Below, one piece after another: positions 7,139 through 16,180 of a DNA stretch of 16,805 bases. The stretch comes from JBOHCT01 sp050699055 (GTDB lineage Bacteria > Actinomycetota > Actinomycetes > Streptosporangiales > JBOHCT01). A model generated the notes under the pieces. That model saw nothing but the letters and a program-made list of their open reading frames with translations. It made no database searches and was not told the origin of the DNA. The first letter of the stretch is position 1. Each line of letters opens with the position of its first letter. The stretch spans positions 1 through 16,805 of the forward strand of contig JBOHCT010000083.1 of NCBI GenBank assembly GCA_050699055.1, read 5' to 3'. Made by a program: the position numbers and the translations under genes.

Positions 7139-7682
7139 TGCAGATCACTGTCACAGTCAACGGAACACAGCACACCGCCGAGGTCGAGCCGCGCCTGCTG
7201 CTGGTGCATTTCCTGCGGGACGCGCTGCGCCTCACCGGCACCCACATCGGCTGCGACACCTCGCACTGCGGCGCGTGCGCGGTGCTGCTCGACGGGGCGC
7301 CTGTCAAGTCCTGCACGATGTTCGCCGTCCAGGCGAACGGGCACGAGCTCACCACGGTGGAGGGGCTCCCGACGAACGGTGTCCTGCACCCGATCCAGGA
7401 CGGCTTCAAGGAGGAACACGGCCTGCAGTGCGGTTTCTGCACGCCGGGGATGATGGTGGCCTCGGCCGCTCTGCTCGCCCGTAACTCCGATCCCAGCGAG
7501 GAGGACATCCGCTGGGCCCTCGCAGGCAACGTCTGTCGCTGCACGGGCTACGTCGACATCGTGAAGGCCGTCCGCTGGGCCGCGCGGGTGATGCGGGAAC
7601 AAGCACAGGCCGCCGTGCCGTACCCCGCGGAACCACCCGCACCACCGTCCGCCGAGCCCGCCGCCACGAGGGAGGCCGCCTC

Positions 7683-7686
<4 letters not shown>
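7138..7686 (+). CDS. coxS: Aerobic carbon monoxide dehydrogenase iron-sulphur subunit (CoxS)
   Basis: A 182-residue protein with two [2Fe-2S] clusters. The plant-ferredoxin-type cluster uses Cys39, Cys44, Cys47 and Cys59 (GCDTSHCGAC followed by KSC). The second, all-helical domain uses Cys98, Cys101, Cys133 and Cys135 (QCGFCTPGMM and NVCRCTGY). All eight ligands are present. It relays electrons from the Mo-Cu site in CoxL to the FAD in CoxM. Two adjacent starts exist, 7135 and 7138, both overlapping the coxM stop; 7138 has better spacing from GAGGAG (7127-7132). The final 25 residues form a Pro/Ala/Glu-rich tail, so the protein is somewhat longer than the usual 160-165 residues. Its stop overlaps the coxL ATG by four bases. 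Confidence 0.95.
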
Positions 7687-10027
<2,341 letters not shown>

Positions 10028-10028
<1 letters not shown>

Positions 10029-10963
10029 TGCCGGACCTGCTGGCGGACGAGCTCGCGCTGCGGACGGCGCGTAAGCCTTACGTCTCGGCGCTGGTCGTGT
10101 GGGCGCGGTCGCCCACGTCCGGGCGGCCGGGCGACCGCGCTCTCGTGACCGGCGACGGTCGGCTGTCCGGCTGGGTCGGCGGGTCGTGCTCGGAGCCGGT
10201 CGTCGTCCGCGAGGCGCTCGCCGCACTGGCCGATGACCGGGCCCGCATGCTGCACCTCGGGCCGTCCGAGACCGTACCGCCCGGCCGGGAGGGGATCGTC
10301 TCCGTCCCCGTGGCCTGCGCGAGCGAGGGGGAGATCGAGGTGTTCGTCGAGCCGCACCTGCCTCCGTTCCATGTCGTCGGCATCGGGCGGGCGCCGGTGC
10401 TCGACGCGCTCGCGGCCATGGCGCGGGCGGCCGGCTACGAGGCTGACGTGATCGAGCGCGGGGCAGACGGCCTCGACCTGGCCCCGGTCGGGATCGGCGG
10501 GAGGTCGGCGGTGATCGTGGCGACGTTCGGGCGTTACGACGAGGACGGGGTCGAGGCCGCGCTCGCCACCGAGGCCGCGTACGTCGGGCTGGTGGCGTCG
10601 GCCAAGCGGGCGACGACTGTGCTCGGGACACTTCGGGCGTCCGGCGCCGCGGCGGAGAGCCTCGCACGGGTGCACGCACCCGCCGGCCTCGACCTGGGCC
10701 ATCTCACCCACACCGAGATCTCGGTCGCGATCCTCGCCGACGTCGTGGGGACCTTTTCCCGCGGGCGCGCGGCCGCGGTCCCGCCGGGCTACCCGCGGGA
10801 CCCGCAGGACGCCGCCGACCCGGTCTGTGGGATGCGCGTGAGCCGATCGGAGGCTGCCGACCGGATGGCGCACGAAGGCGTGGAGTACGTGTTCTGCTCG
10901 TCGGGCTGTCGGCGGCGCTTCGCGGCCGATCCAGCCGGGTTTCTGCGGTCGGATTCCTCTTGA
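10028..10963 (+). CDS. XdhC/CoxF-family CODH maturation protein fused to a YHS domain
   Basis: A 311-residue cytoplasmic accessory protein. An N-terminal XdhC/CoxI domain (about 1-105, with WVGGSCSEPVVVREAL at 49-64) is followed by an XdhC Rossmann domain. In the latter FHVVGIGRAPVLDAL (114-128) is the nucleotide-binding turn and YVGLVASAKRA and HTEISVAIL are family signatures. XdhC proteins bind molybdenum cofactor and help load or sulphurate it into the hydroxylase, which suits its place directly after coxL. Residues 264-306 add a YHS domain: DPVCGMRV, then FCSSGCRRRF and DPAGFL, with Cys267, Cys290 and Cys294 as likely metal ligands. YHS domains often accompany copper or other soft-metal handling; since form I CODH needs copper, a copper role is an attractive inference, not a demonstrated one. 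ATG 10028 overlaps the coxL TGA. Confidence 0.9.
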
Positions 10964-10990
10964 CCGCACCTGGACACAATTCGACGGGGG

Positions 10991-11018
10991 TTGACATCAC
11001 CGTGCGTGGGCATATGAA
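10991..11018 (+). promoter_or_regulatory. Candidate promoter of the sedolisin gene
   Basis: TTGACA (10991-10996), a perfect -35, is followed after 16 bases by TATGAA (11013-11018), the same -10 form as before coxM. Transcription would leave an untranslated leader of about 150 bases before ATG 11173. The 209-base gap after the cox accessory gene makes an independent promoter plausible. Confidence 0.5.
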
Positions 11019-11172
11019 TTCCGGGCGTGACCGTGATCGGCCAGGGAGGGGGCGACTCGCGTGGAGAGCGTTCTTTCCTTGCCCCCTCGTGTTACGACAG
11101 GCTGACCTACTACCCGGGCAACCCTCAGGGGGACACGCGTCCCGACCGGGCGCGTACGCGGAAAGGGGACTC

Positions 11173-13191
11173 ATGCACAGACCCATCGGCCTCGCGGCGG
11201 CGGCCGCGGTCGGCGCCGGCGCGCTGGTGTTGCCGTTCTTCGCCACCGCCGCCCAGGCGTCGCCCAGCCATCGCGTCACGCTCCACGGCACCCGGCCGCC
11301 CTGGGCGGTCTCCTCGCGACAGGTCGCCACAGCTCAGTCCGGGCGAGCGGTGGCGTTCCGCGTTCAGCTCCCACTGCGCCACGCGAATCAGGCCGAGCGG
11401 CTGGCCCGCGCGGTATCCGACCCATCGAGCGCGCAGCACGGTCACTACCTCACGCCCAAGCAGTTCAACAAGCGGTTCGCGCCGGCGCCGGGCACCGTGC
11501 GCAGGGTCCAGCGTTTCCTGCGGTCGCACGGCATGTCCGTGACCGGAGTCCCGAAGAACCGCCGGTGGGTCGGGGCGACCGGCACGGTGGCGGAGGTCAG
11601 CAAGGCCTTCGACACCACCCTGCGTTCGTACCGGTACAAGGGGCACACCCTTCGTGCGCCCGCGACACAGCTGTCCGTCCCGAAGTCGGTCGCGCCCGAC
11701 ATCCTGACTGTCACGGGGGTAGACCAGAGCGGACAGCTGCGCCGTCCCCGGCACATCCGCCCGCGGCACATGAAGGCGGCCGTGCCGGACAACGCGAAGC
11801 CGAAGCTCCCGCCGCCCTCGAAGTGTTCGGAGTACTGGGACCAGCACGAGCAGAAGGTCCCGCCCGCCTACGGCGGCAAGGACAGTTTCCCCACGTACAT
11901 CTGCGGCTACATCCCCGACCAGCTGCAGACGGCCTACGGCACGAAGTCCGCGATCGCCCAGGGCCGCGACGGCAGCGGAGTGACAGTAGCCGTGATCGAC
12001 GCCTACGCCTCGCCGACGATCAAGTCCGACGCGAACACCTACTTCAAGAAGGTCGGCGTGCCGGCGTTCGAGCCGGGGCAGTTCCGGCAGATCACGTTCG
12101 GGCCGTTCAACATGAAGGAGGAGTGTGGGGCCACCGGCTGGTGGACGGAGGAGACGCTCGACATCGAGGCCGTGCACGGCATGGCGCCTGGCGCGAACGT
12201 CGTGTACCTCGGCGCCAAGAACTGCGACAAGGGCATCGACGCGGCGCTCAACTACGTCGTCCAGCACCACACCGCGAACATCGTCAGCAACTCCTACGGC
12301 TGGATCGGTGAGGACATCCCCGCGTCGGAGATCCGGGCCGAGCACCAGATCTTCGTGCAGGCCGCGGCCGAGGGTATCGGCATGTACTTCTCCTCCGGCG
12401 ACTACGGCGACAACCTCGAGGCGGGTCTCACCGACAGCGCCCAGCCTGACTACTCCGCCTCCGACCCGTTCGTCACGGCGGTCGGCGGCACCAGCCTCGG
12501 CGTCGGCGGCGGTGGCGGGTACAAGTTCGAGACCGGCTGGGGCAGCGACCTCGACCCTGTCGCCTTCAAGAAGAACGGCAAGGAGAACGGCTACGCGGAA
12601 CCGCTGCCGGGCCACTTCCGCTACGGGGCGGGCGGCGGCACGAGCACGCTCTTCGACCAGCCCGCCTACCAGAGCGGCATCGTGCCTTCGAACCTCGCCC
12701 GCAAGTATGGCGACGGGCCGATGAGGGTGGTCCCCGATGTCGCCATGGACGCCGACCCGTACACCGGCATGCTCGTCGGCATGACAGATCCCAAGAGCGG
12801 AAAGTTCGGGACGAGCGCCATCGGCGGCACCAGCCTGGCCTGCCCCTTGTTCGCGGGGGTGCAGGCGCTGGCCAGCCAGGGCCGAGCGGTGCCGATCGGC
12901 TTCGCCAACCCCACGCTCTACGCGTTCGCGGGTTCCGACGCCTACCGGGACGTCGCAGCGACCCGCACGGCGACCGGCGTGACGAACCCGATCGGCACGT
13001 ACCTCGTCACGCTCGACCGTGATTCGTCGCTGCAGACGACGTTCGGCTACGACGACGTCACCGGTGCGGGTACGCCCAACGGCACCGCCTTCCTGAGTGC
13101 GGAGGGCGGTGCGCAGGTCTCGCCCGGCCGCGGCGGCGGTCACGGCGGCGGTGGCGGCCATGGACACCGTCACGGGCCCGTCACTCGCTGA
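11173..13191 (+). CDS. Secreted sedolisin-type serine-carboxyl protease (S53 family) with propeptide
   Basis: A 672-residue preproenzyme. The signal peptide MHRPIGL plus a hydrophobic Ala-rich stretch ends at AQA (27-29). The pro-kumamolisin activation domain follows (about 35-200; QHGHYLTPKQFNKRFAP is typical) and keeps the enzyme inactive until acid-triggered cleavage. In the catalytic domain, TEETLDIEAVHG gives Glu326 and Asp330, YFSSGDYGDN gives the oxyanion Asp410 and IGGTSLACPLFAG the nucleophile Ser554. DDVTGAGTPNG supplies part of the C-terminal calcium site. These enzymes digest protein at low pH outside the cell. ATG 11173 is chosen because AAGGGGA precedes it and a signal peptide follows; the open frame back to 10960 lacks both. 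The C-terminal 30 residues are Gly/His-rich (GGGHGGGGGHGHRHG), possibly metal-binding. It has its own promoter and terminator candidates inside the cox region. Confidence 0.94.
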   Translation: MHRPIGLAAAAAVGAGALVLPFFATAAQASPSHRVTLHGTRPPWAVSSRQVATAQSGRAVAFRVQLPLRHANQAERLARAVSDPSSAQHGHYLTPKQFNKRFAPAPGTVRRVQRFLRSHGMSVTGVPKNRRWVGATGTVAEVSKAFDTTLRSYRYKGHTLRAPATQLSVPKSVAPDILTVTGVDQSGQLRRPRHIRPRHMKAAVPDNAKPKLPPPSKCSEYWDQHEQKVPPAYGGKDSFPTYICGYIPDQLQTAYGTKSAIAQGRDGSGVTVAVIDAYASPTIKSDANTYFKKVGVPAFEPGQFRQITFGPFNMKEECGATGWWTEETLDIEAVHGMAPGANVVYLGAKNCDKGIDAALNYVVQHHTANIVSNSYGWIGEDIPASEIRAEHQIFVQAAAEGIGMYFSSGDYGDNLEAGLTDSAQPDYSASDPFVTAVGGTSLGVGGGGGYKFETGWGSDLDPVAFKKNGKENGYAEPLPGHFRYGAGGGTSTLFDQPAYQSGIVPSNLARKYGDGPMRVVPDVAMDADPYTGMLVGMTDPKSGKFGTSAIGGTSLACPLFAGVQALASQGRAVPIGFANPTLYAFAGSDAYRDVAATRTATGVTNPIGTYLVTLDRDSSLQTTFGYDDVTGAGTPNGTAFLSAEGGAQVSPGRGGGHGGGGGHGHRHGPVTR

Positions 13192-13200
13192 CTCTCGACG

Positions 13201-13244
13201 GTGACGCGTGGCGCCCCGGCACCCGCGTGGTGTCGGGACGTCAC
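13201..13244 (+). terminator. Hairpin terminator after the sedolisin gene
   Basis: CCCGGCACC (13215-13223) and GGTGTCGGG (13229-13237) form a nine-pair stem with one G-T wobble around a five-base loop. It is embraced by GTGACG (13201-13206) and CGTCAC (13239-13244). It lies 10-50 bases after the stop. There is no T-tract, as is usual in this GC range. It would separate sedolisin transcription from coxG. Confidence 0.55.
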
Positions 13245-13385
13245 GCCTCCCCCACCCCCACAGATCTCCGTTTGCGGTCCGGCGGTGCGGTTTTCCTGCC
13301 ATCCCGGTCCACACACGCGGATCTTGACGGCCGGCGTGGGAATGACACAACCTGTAAGGCCGTCGCCAATGGGGAGGAAGCCCTC

Positions 13386-13844
13386 ATGGAGCTCAAGCAC
13401 GATTTCAGCGTCCCGCTGCCGGCCGACCAGGCGTGGCAGGTGCTCCTCGACGTCGAACGGGTGGCCCCGTGCATGCCGGGGGCCTACGTCGACGCAGTCG
13501 AGAACGACACGGTGCAGGGCCGCGTCAAGGTGAAGCTCGGGGCGGCGATGATCACGTATCAGGGCACGGCGGAGTTCGTCGAGAGGGACGAGTCCGCGCG
13601 CCGAATGGTGCTCGACGCCAAGGGCAAGGAGACGCGCGGCCCCGGGACAGCGTCCGCGACCGTCACGAGCACGCTGCACGAGGAGAGCGGCGGCACCCGC
13701 GTCGAGGTGAACACCGATCTCAAGATCACCGGTAAGCCGGCCCAGTTTGGTCGCGGCGTGATGAAAGACGTCGGCGACAAGCTGCTCGGCCAGTTCGCCG
13801 CCTGTCTTGCGGACATGCTGTCGGCGGAGAGCGCATCGACCTGA
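13386..13844 (+). CDS. coxG: CoxG-type SRPBCC protein (CO dehydrogenase subunit G family)
   Basis: A 152-residue single-domain SRPBCC (START-like) protein. MELKHDFSVPLPADQAWQVL and DVERVAPCMPGA at the N-terminus, GRVKVKLGAAMITYQGTAEF in the middle and TDLKITGKPAQFGRGVMKDV at the C-terminal helix are typical of the CoxG family. Such proteins have a hydrophobic cavity and are linked to coupling CODH to the membrane quinone pool. It ends shortly after the core domain, so it lacks the extra C-terminal segment seen in longer CoxG proteins and may be soluble or bind the membrane indirectly. ATG 13386 follows GGGGAGGAAG (13371-13380) closely; the open frame back to 13227 has no comparable site. It lies about 2.4 kb downstream of the cox accessory gene, with the sedolisin gene between. 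Confidence 0.92.
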   Translation: MELKHDFSVPLPADQAWQVLLDVERVAPCMPGAYVDAVENDTVQGRVKVKLGAAMITYQGTAEFVERDESARRMVLDAKGKETRGPGTASATVTSTLHEESGGTRVEVNTDLKITGKPAQFGRGVMKDVGDKLLGQFAACLADMLSAESAST

Positions 13845-13860
13845 CGGGGCCCCTGCCCCG
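13845..13860 (+). terminator. GC hairpin right after coxG
   Basis: CGGGGC (13845-13850) and GCCCCG (13855-13860) form a perfect six-pair stem with a four-base loop, starting one base after the coxG stop. It has no T-tract. The position fits a terminator, but GC-only short hairpins also arise by chance here. Confidence 0.45.
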
Positions 13861-13883
13861 GCGCCCTCGCCTCTTATCCCTCG

Positions 13884-13941
13884 CCGATCTTGAGCTTGTC
13901 GGGGTTACTCGCGAGCGAGTGCCCGATACGATCAAGATCGG
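13884..13941. repeat. 58-base nested inverted repeat between coxG and the carbonic anhydrase gene
   Basis: The outer arms CCGATCTTGA (13884-13893) and TCAAGATCGG (13932-13941) are perfectly complementary over 10 bases. Inside them TCGGG (13899-13903) pairs with CCCGA (13922-13926), and inside that ACTCG (13907-13911) pairs with CGAGT (13916-13920) around loop CGAG. The whole folds as one long hairpin with a symmetric 5 x 5 internal loop. It could be a structured leader, a terminator or a protein-binding cruciform. The outer arms contain the GATCTTGA 8-mer also found before coxM and coxG. Confidence 0.7.
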
Positions 13942-13956
13942 TGGGTGGGTGGCGGG
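13940..13956 (+). other. G-rich run with quadruplex potential
   Basis: Five G-runs of two or three bases are separated by single T or C bases, starting at the end of the inverted repeat. Short single-base loops favour a two-tetrad G-quadruplex in the transcript or coding strand. It lies about 75 bases before the carbonic anhydrase start. A chance run in GC-rich DNA is possible. Confidence 0.4.
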
Positions 13957-14028
13957 ACTTGTCGAGTACCCGCGTGCTCACCGACCCCGGTGCGCGCGAC
14001 CGCAGCGGGCGCGGGAGACTGCGCGGGT

Positions 14029-14556
14029 ATGAGCGATTTCTACCGAGGGGCGATCGGCGACCAGGAGCCCCGGATTCACCCGGAGGCGTGGGTCGCGCCC
14101 GGTGCCGTCGTGGTCGGCAGGGTGACGATCGGACGCGGATCGAGTGTGTGGTACGGCTCGGTGCTCCGCGGCGACGACGACGAGATCATTGTCGGTACGG
14201 AGTGCAACATCCAGGATCTTTCCTGCCTGCACGCGGACGTGGGCATCCCGGCGGTCCTCGAGGACCGCGTGAGTCTCGGGCACAAGGTTATGATCCATGG
14301 CGCCCACATCGAGGAAGGCTCGCTCGTCGGCATGGGGGCAATCGTGCTCAATCGCGCGCGCGTCGGCGCGGGTTCGCTCGTGGCCGCGGGTGCGGTCGTC
14401 ACCCCGGGTACGACGATCCCGCCCCGCTCGCTCGTCGCGGGTCTGCCCGCGAAGGTGGTTCGTGAGGTACGCGACGAAGACGCGGAGATGGCACGGAAGA
14501 TCCCGGACGATTACCTGCGCCTGACCAAGGTCCACCGAGAAGTGCGGTGGACCTGA
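14029..14556 (+). CDS. Gamma-class carbonic anhydrase family protein
   Basis: A 175-residue left-handed beta-helix protein built of hexapeptide repeats (for example VAPGAVVVGRVTIGRGSSVW). The three zinc or iron ligands are present: His68 (CLHAD), His85 and His90 (SLGHKVMIHGAHIE), with the 5-residue spacing of the family. Arg47, Asp49 (LRGDDD) and Gln62 (NIQD) match conserved structural and catalytic residues. The acidic loop of the archaeal enzyme is absent, as in the common bacterial 'short' forms, many of which have weak or unproven activity. Others in the family (PaaY, CaiE-like) act as thioesterase or accessory proteins. ATG 14029 is preferred over the upstream open frame (from 13945) because the conserved region starts there and CGGGAG lies just before. 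Following coxG, it could hydrate CO2 made by CODH; this link is inference. Confidence 0.88.
   Translation: MSDFYRGAIGDQEPRIHPEAWVAPGAVVVGRVTIGRGSSVWYGSVLRGDDDEIIVGTECNIQDLSCLHADVGIPAVLEDRVSLGHKVMIHGAHIEEGSLVGMGAIVLNRARVGAGSLVAAGAVVTPGTTIPPRSLVAGLPAKVVREVRDEDAEMARKIPDDYLRLTKVHREVRWT
14528..14554. terminator. 10-bp perfect hairpin overlapping the carbonic anhydrase stop codon
   Basis: AGGTCCACCG (14528-14537) and CGGTGGACCT (14545-14554) are perfect inverted arms around a seven-base loop. The last T of the stem is the first base of the TGA. Being symmetric and located between two convergent genes, it may stop transcription from both sides. No T-tract follows. Confidence 0.55.
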
Positions 14557-14608
14557 GAGCCTCCATGCGGACCGCTCTTGGGTAGCGACAGGCAAGCTGT
14601 GACGCGCC

Positions 14609-15040
14609 TCATGCCGGAGACAGTCCCTCATGGTCGAGATCCACCACGAGATGCTCGAGGAGCGGTGCCAGCCGCCGGATCTCGGTGAGGTGCAGCGTGG
14701 CCAGCCGCTCCAGCCGCCCCTCGCCTCTCCGGGTGAGCGTGATCCGTACGACGCGCGCGTCGTCCGGGTCCCGCGCGCGGCGTACCAGGCCCGACGCCTC
14801 CACCCTGTTGACGAGCTCGACCGCGCTGTGGTGGCGCAGCAGGAGATACCCGGCGAGGTCGCCGATCGAGGGGCCACGACGGTGCGCGTGCCCCTTCACC
14901 GCCAGGAGGAGCTGATGCTGGGCGGGGGTGAGGCCGACCCCCTTGGCCTGGCGTTCACTCCACCGCTGGAAGCGTCGAAGAGACGTACGGAACTCCAGGA
15001 GATCAGAGAAGTCTTCCGCGGTGAGCTGCTCTGTGGTCAT
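14609..15040 (-). CDS. MarR family transcriptional regulator
   Basis: A 143-residue winged-helix DNA-binding protein, normal length for MarR. An N-terminal dimerisation helix (10-32) is followed by LTPAQHQLLLAVKG (37-50). The DNA-binding part is at about 58-107, with SIGDLAGYLLLRHHSAVELV as helix-turn-helix and DPDDARVVRITLTRRGE as the wing, including the conserved DxRxxxxxLT pattern. C-terminal helices complete the dimer interface. MarR proteins usually bind a palindrome at their own promoter and release it on binding a small phenolic or oxidative signal. The start at 15040 has CCTCC (GGAGG on the minus strand) ten bases upstream. It is convergent with the carbonic anhydrase gene and divergent from the small protein gene; its target is unknown, though the neighbouring cox genes are possible. 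Confidence 0.93.
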   Translation of the reverse strand: MTTEQLTAEDFSDLLEFRTSLRRFQRWSERQAKGVGLTPAQHQLLLAVKGHAHRRGPSIGDLAGYLLLRHHSAVELVNRVEASGLVRRARDPDDARVVRITLTRRGEGRLERLATLHLTEIRRLAPLLEHLVVDLDHEGLSPA

Positions 15041-15058
15041 CTGCCGTCCCCCTCCCCA

Positions 15059-15100
15059 TATCGACTAGATAACCAGGTCGCCCGCGGAACCCGTTACCGC
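15059..15100. promoter_or_regulatory. Putative MarR promoter/operator region
   Basis: Two short dyads lie just upstream of the MarR start: TATC (15059-15062) with GATA (15068-15071), and GCGGAAC (15084-15090) with GTTACCGC (15093-15100), which has one bulged base. The first is the only AT-rich patch in the area and would overlap the minus-strand -10. Autoregulation by MarR binding here is inferred from family habit and not shown. Confidence 0.35.
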
Positions 15101-15246
15101 ATGGGGGTAGGACTCACACCGCCGAGTCACCCGACCGTGTCACAGCGGGCATGGTCAGAAAAGTAGCCGCGGGATGGCCCTCGCGGGGCATGTCGCCGAT
15201 GGACGTGGCGACGTACCCTGGCGGTAGGAGTCTACGAGACGGGAGC

Positions 15247-15252
15247 GGGAGG
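15247..15252 (+). promoter_or_regulatory. Ribosome binding site deciding the start of the small protein gene
   Basis: GGGAGG lies eight bases before GTG 15261. A nearby ATG at 15256 is in another frame and too close to the site, so the GTG is preferred. Confidence 0.6.
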
Positions 15253-15260
15253 CGGATGCC

Positions 15261-15437
15261 GTGCGGCAAGGCAGTCTTGACACACGCGTCCACGACCGCG
15301 TGGCGCTCGATGAGATCGAGCTGTACGGCGAGGTGTTGAGCGCCGTGGCCGCGAGCGATGGCCCGCTCACGGACGACGAGATCGACGCCGTTCTCGGGGT
15401 GGTCTGCCGCGAGCGCACGCGGTCGAAAGCCCTCTAA
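15261..15437 (+). CDS. Small conserved actinobacterial-type protein of unknown function (58 aa)
   Basis: A 58-residue open frame from GTG 15261 to TAA 15435-15437, preceded by a well-spaced GGGAGG. The product is acidic and helical: DRVALDEIELYGEVLSAVAA is an amphipathic helix, then SDGPLTDDEIDAVLGVV and a basic end RERTRSKAL. The pattern VALDEIELYGE...PLT..EID..LG resembles short hypothetical proteins I recall from streptomycetes and relatives; I cannot run a search to confirm this. No transmembrane segment or signal peptide is present. A small regulatory or adaptor role is conceivable but not supported by any motif. It stands alone between the MarR gene and the phosphate transporter genes. 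Codon third positions are GC-rich as in neighbouring genes, supporting real coding. Confidence 0.72.
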   Translation: MRQGSLDTRVHDRVALDEIELYGEVLSAVAASDGPLTDDEIDAVLGVVCRERTRSKAL

Positions 15438-15560
15438 GCAGGCCATTACGCGCAAAGGGCCGTGGGTCGAAGCATGCCTTCCGGTCCCCCTGTCGTTTCC
15501 TCCCGGTGCCATTACCCGTAGCATCCTTGGCGGATCGTCCCCGGCGAACCGGAGTGCGAC

Positions 15561-16178
15561 GTGCGCCTGCGCCTGACACCGCGCGAAGACAGCTACTACG
15601 GTATGTTTGCGGACTCCGCGAACAACCTGGTGACCGGCGTCCGCCTGCTCGTCGACCTCATCGGCGACAGCGCCGACCGTGACCGCATCGCGGAGCAGAT
15701 GCGGGCGTGTGAGCACCAAGGCGACGAGTACACCCATCGCATCATGCGGCGGCTCAACGAGAGCTTCATCACGCCTTTCGACCGCGAAGACATCTATCGC
15801 CTGGCCTCCACCCTCGATGACGTCCTCGACTTCATGGACGCCGCGGTCGACCTCGTCGTCCTCTACCGCCTCGAACGACTGCCCAAGGAGGTCATCAAGC
15901 AGGTCGAGGTGCTGGAGCGCGCCGCCGAGCTGACCGCCGAGGCGATGCCCCGCCTGCGGTCGATGCGCGACCTCGCCGAGTACTGGATCGAGATCAACCG
16001 GCTGGAGAACCAGGCGGATCAGGTGTACCGACGGCTGCTGGCCCAGCTGTTCGGCGGCGACTACGACGCGCTGACAGTACTGAAGCTGAAGGAGGTCATC
16101 GACCAGCTCGAGGGTGCGGCCGACGCGTTCGAGCACGTCGCTAACACCGTCGAGAGCATCGCGGTCAAGGAGTCCTGA
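15561..16178 (+). CDS. DUF47 family (PhoU-like) protein partnered with PiT transporter
   Basis: A 205-residue all-helical cytoplasmic protein of the DUF47/PhoU-like family. MRLRLTPREDSYYGMFADSA at the N-terminus, EHQGDEYTHRIMRRLNESFITPFDREDIYRLAS in the middle (quoted in parts: EHQGDEYTHRIM and ITPFDREDIYRLAS) and EINRLENQADQVYRRLLAQL near residue 145 are the family signatures. The E/D-rich helical motifs match those that hold metal clusters in PhoU. DUF47 genes usually sit just before a PiT phosphate permease and are thought to control it; the same holds here, with only two bases between the genes. GTG 15561 is used as start because GGAG (15551-15554) lies six bases upstream and the family N-terminus begins there. 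No Pho box was recognised upstream. Confidence 0.92.
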   Translation: MRLRLTPREDSYYGMFADSANNLVTGVRLLVDLIGDSADRDRIAEQMRACEHQGDEYTHRIMRRLNESFITPFDREDIYRLASTLDDVLDFMDAAVDLVVLYRLERLPKEVIKQVEVLERAAELTAEAMPRLRSMRDLAEYWIEINRLENQADQVYRRLLAQLFGGDYDALTVLKLKEVIDQLEGAADAFEHVANTVESIAVKES

Positions 16179-16180
16179 GC

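Noticed and set aside
10960..11172. N-terminal extension of the sedolisin gene by 71 codons
   Set aside because: It would bury the signal peptide inside the protein and overlap the preceding gene; a promoter candidate and Shine-Dalgarno support ATG 11173.
11125..13350. A 741-codon open frame on the minus strand opposite the sedolisin gene
   Set aside because: It arises from GC-rich third positions of the real gene; the translation is Arg/Val/Ala/Gly-rich with no domain, and the plus strand has all S53 catalytic residues.
13324..13358. TTGACG before coxG as a promoter -35
   Set aside because: No acceptable -10 is found at 16-19 bases; the nearest TA-containing hexamer is 23 bases away.
15442..15515. 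Direct repeat GCCATTAC at 15442-15449 and 15508-15515 upstream of the DUF47 gene as a Pho-type operator
   Set aside because: Only two 8-base copies 66 bases apart, unlike the closely spaced direct repeats of Pho boxes; likely chance.
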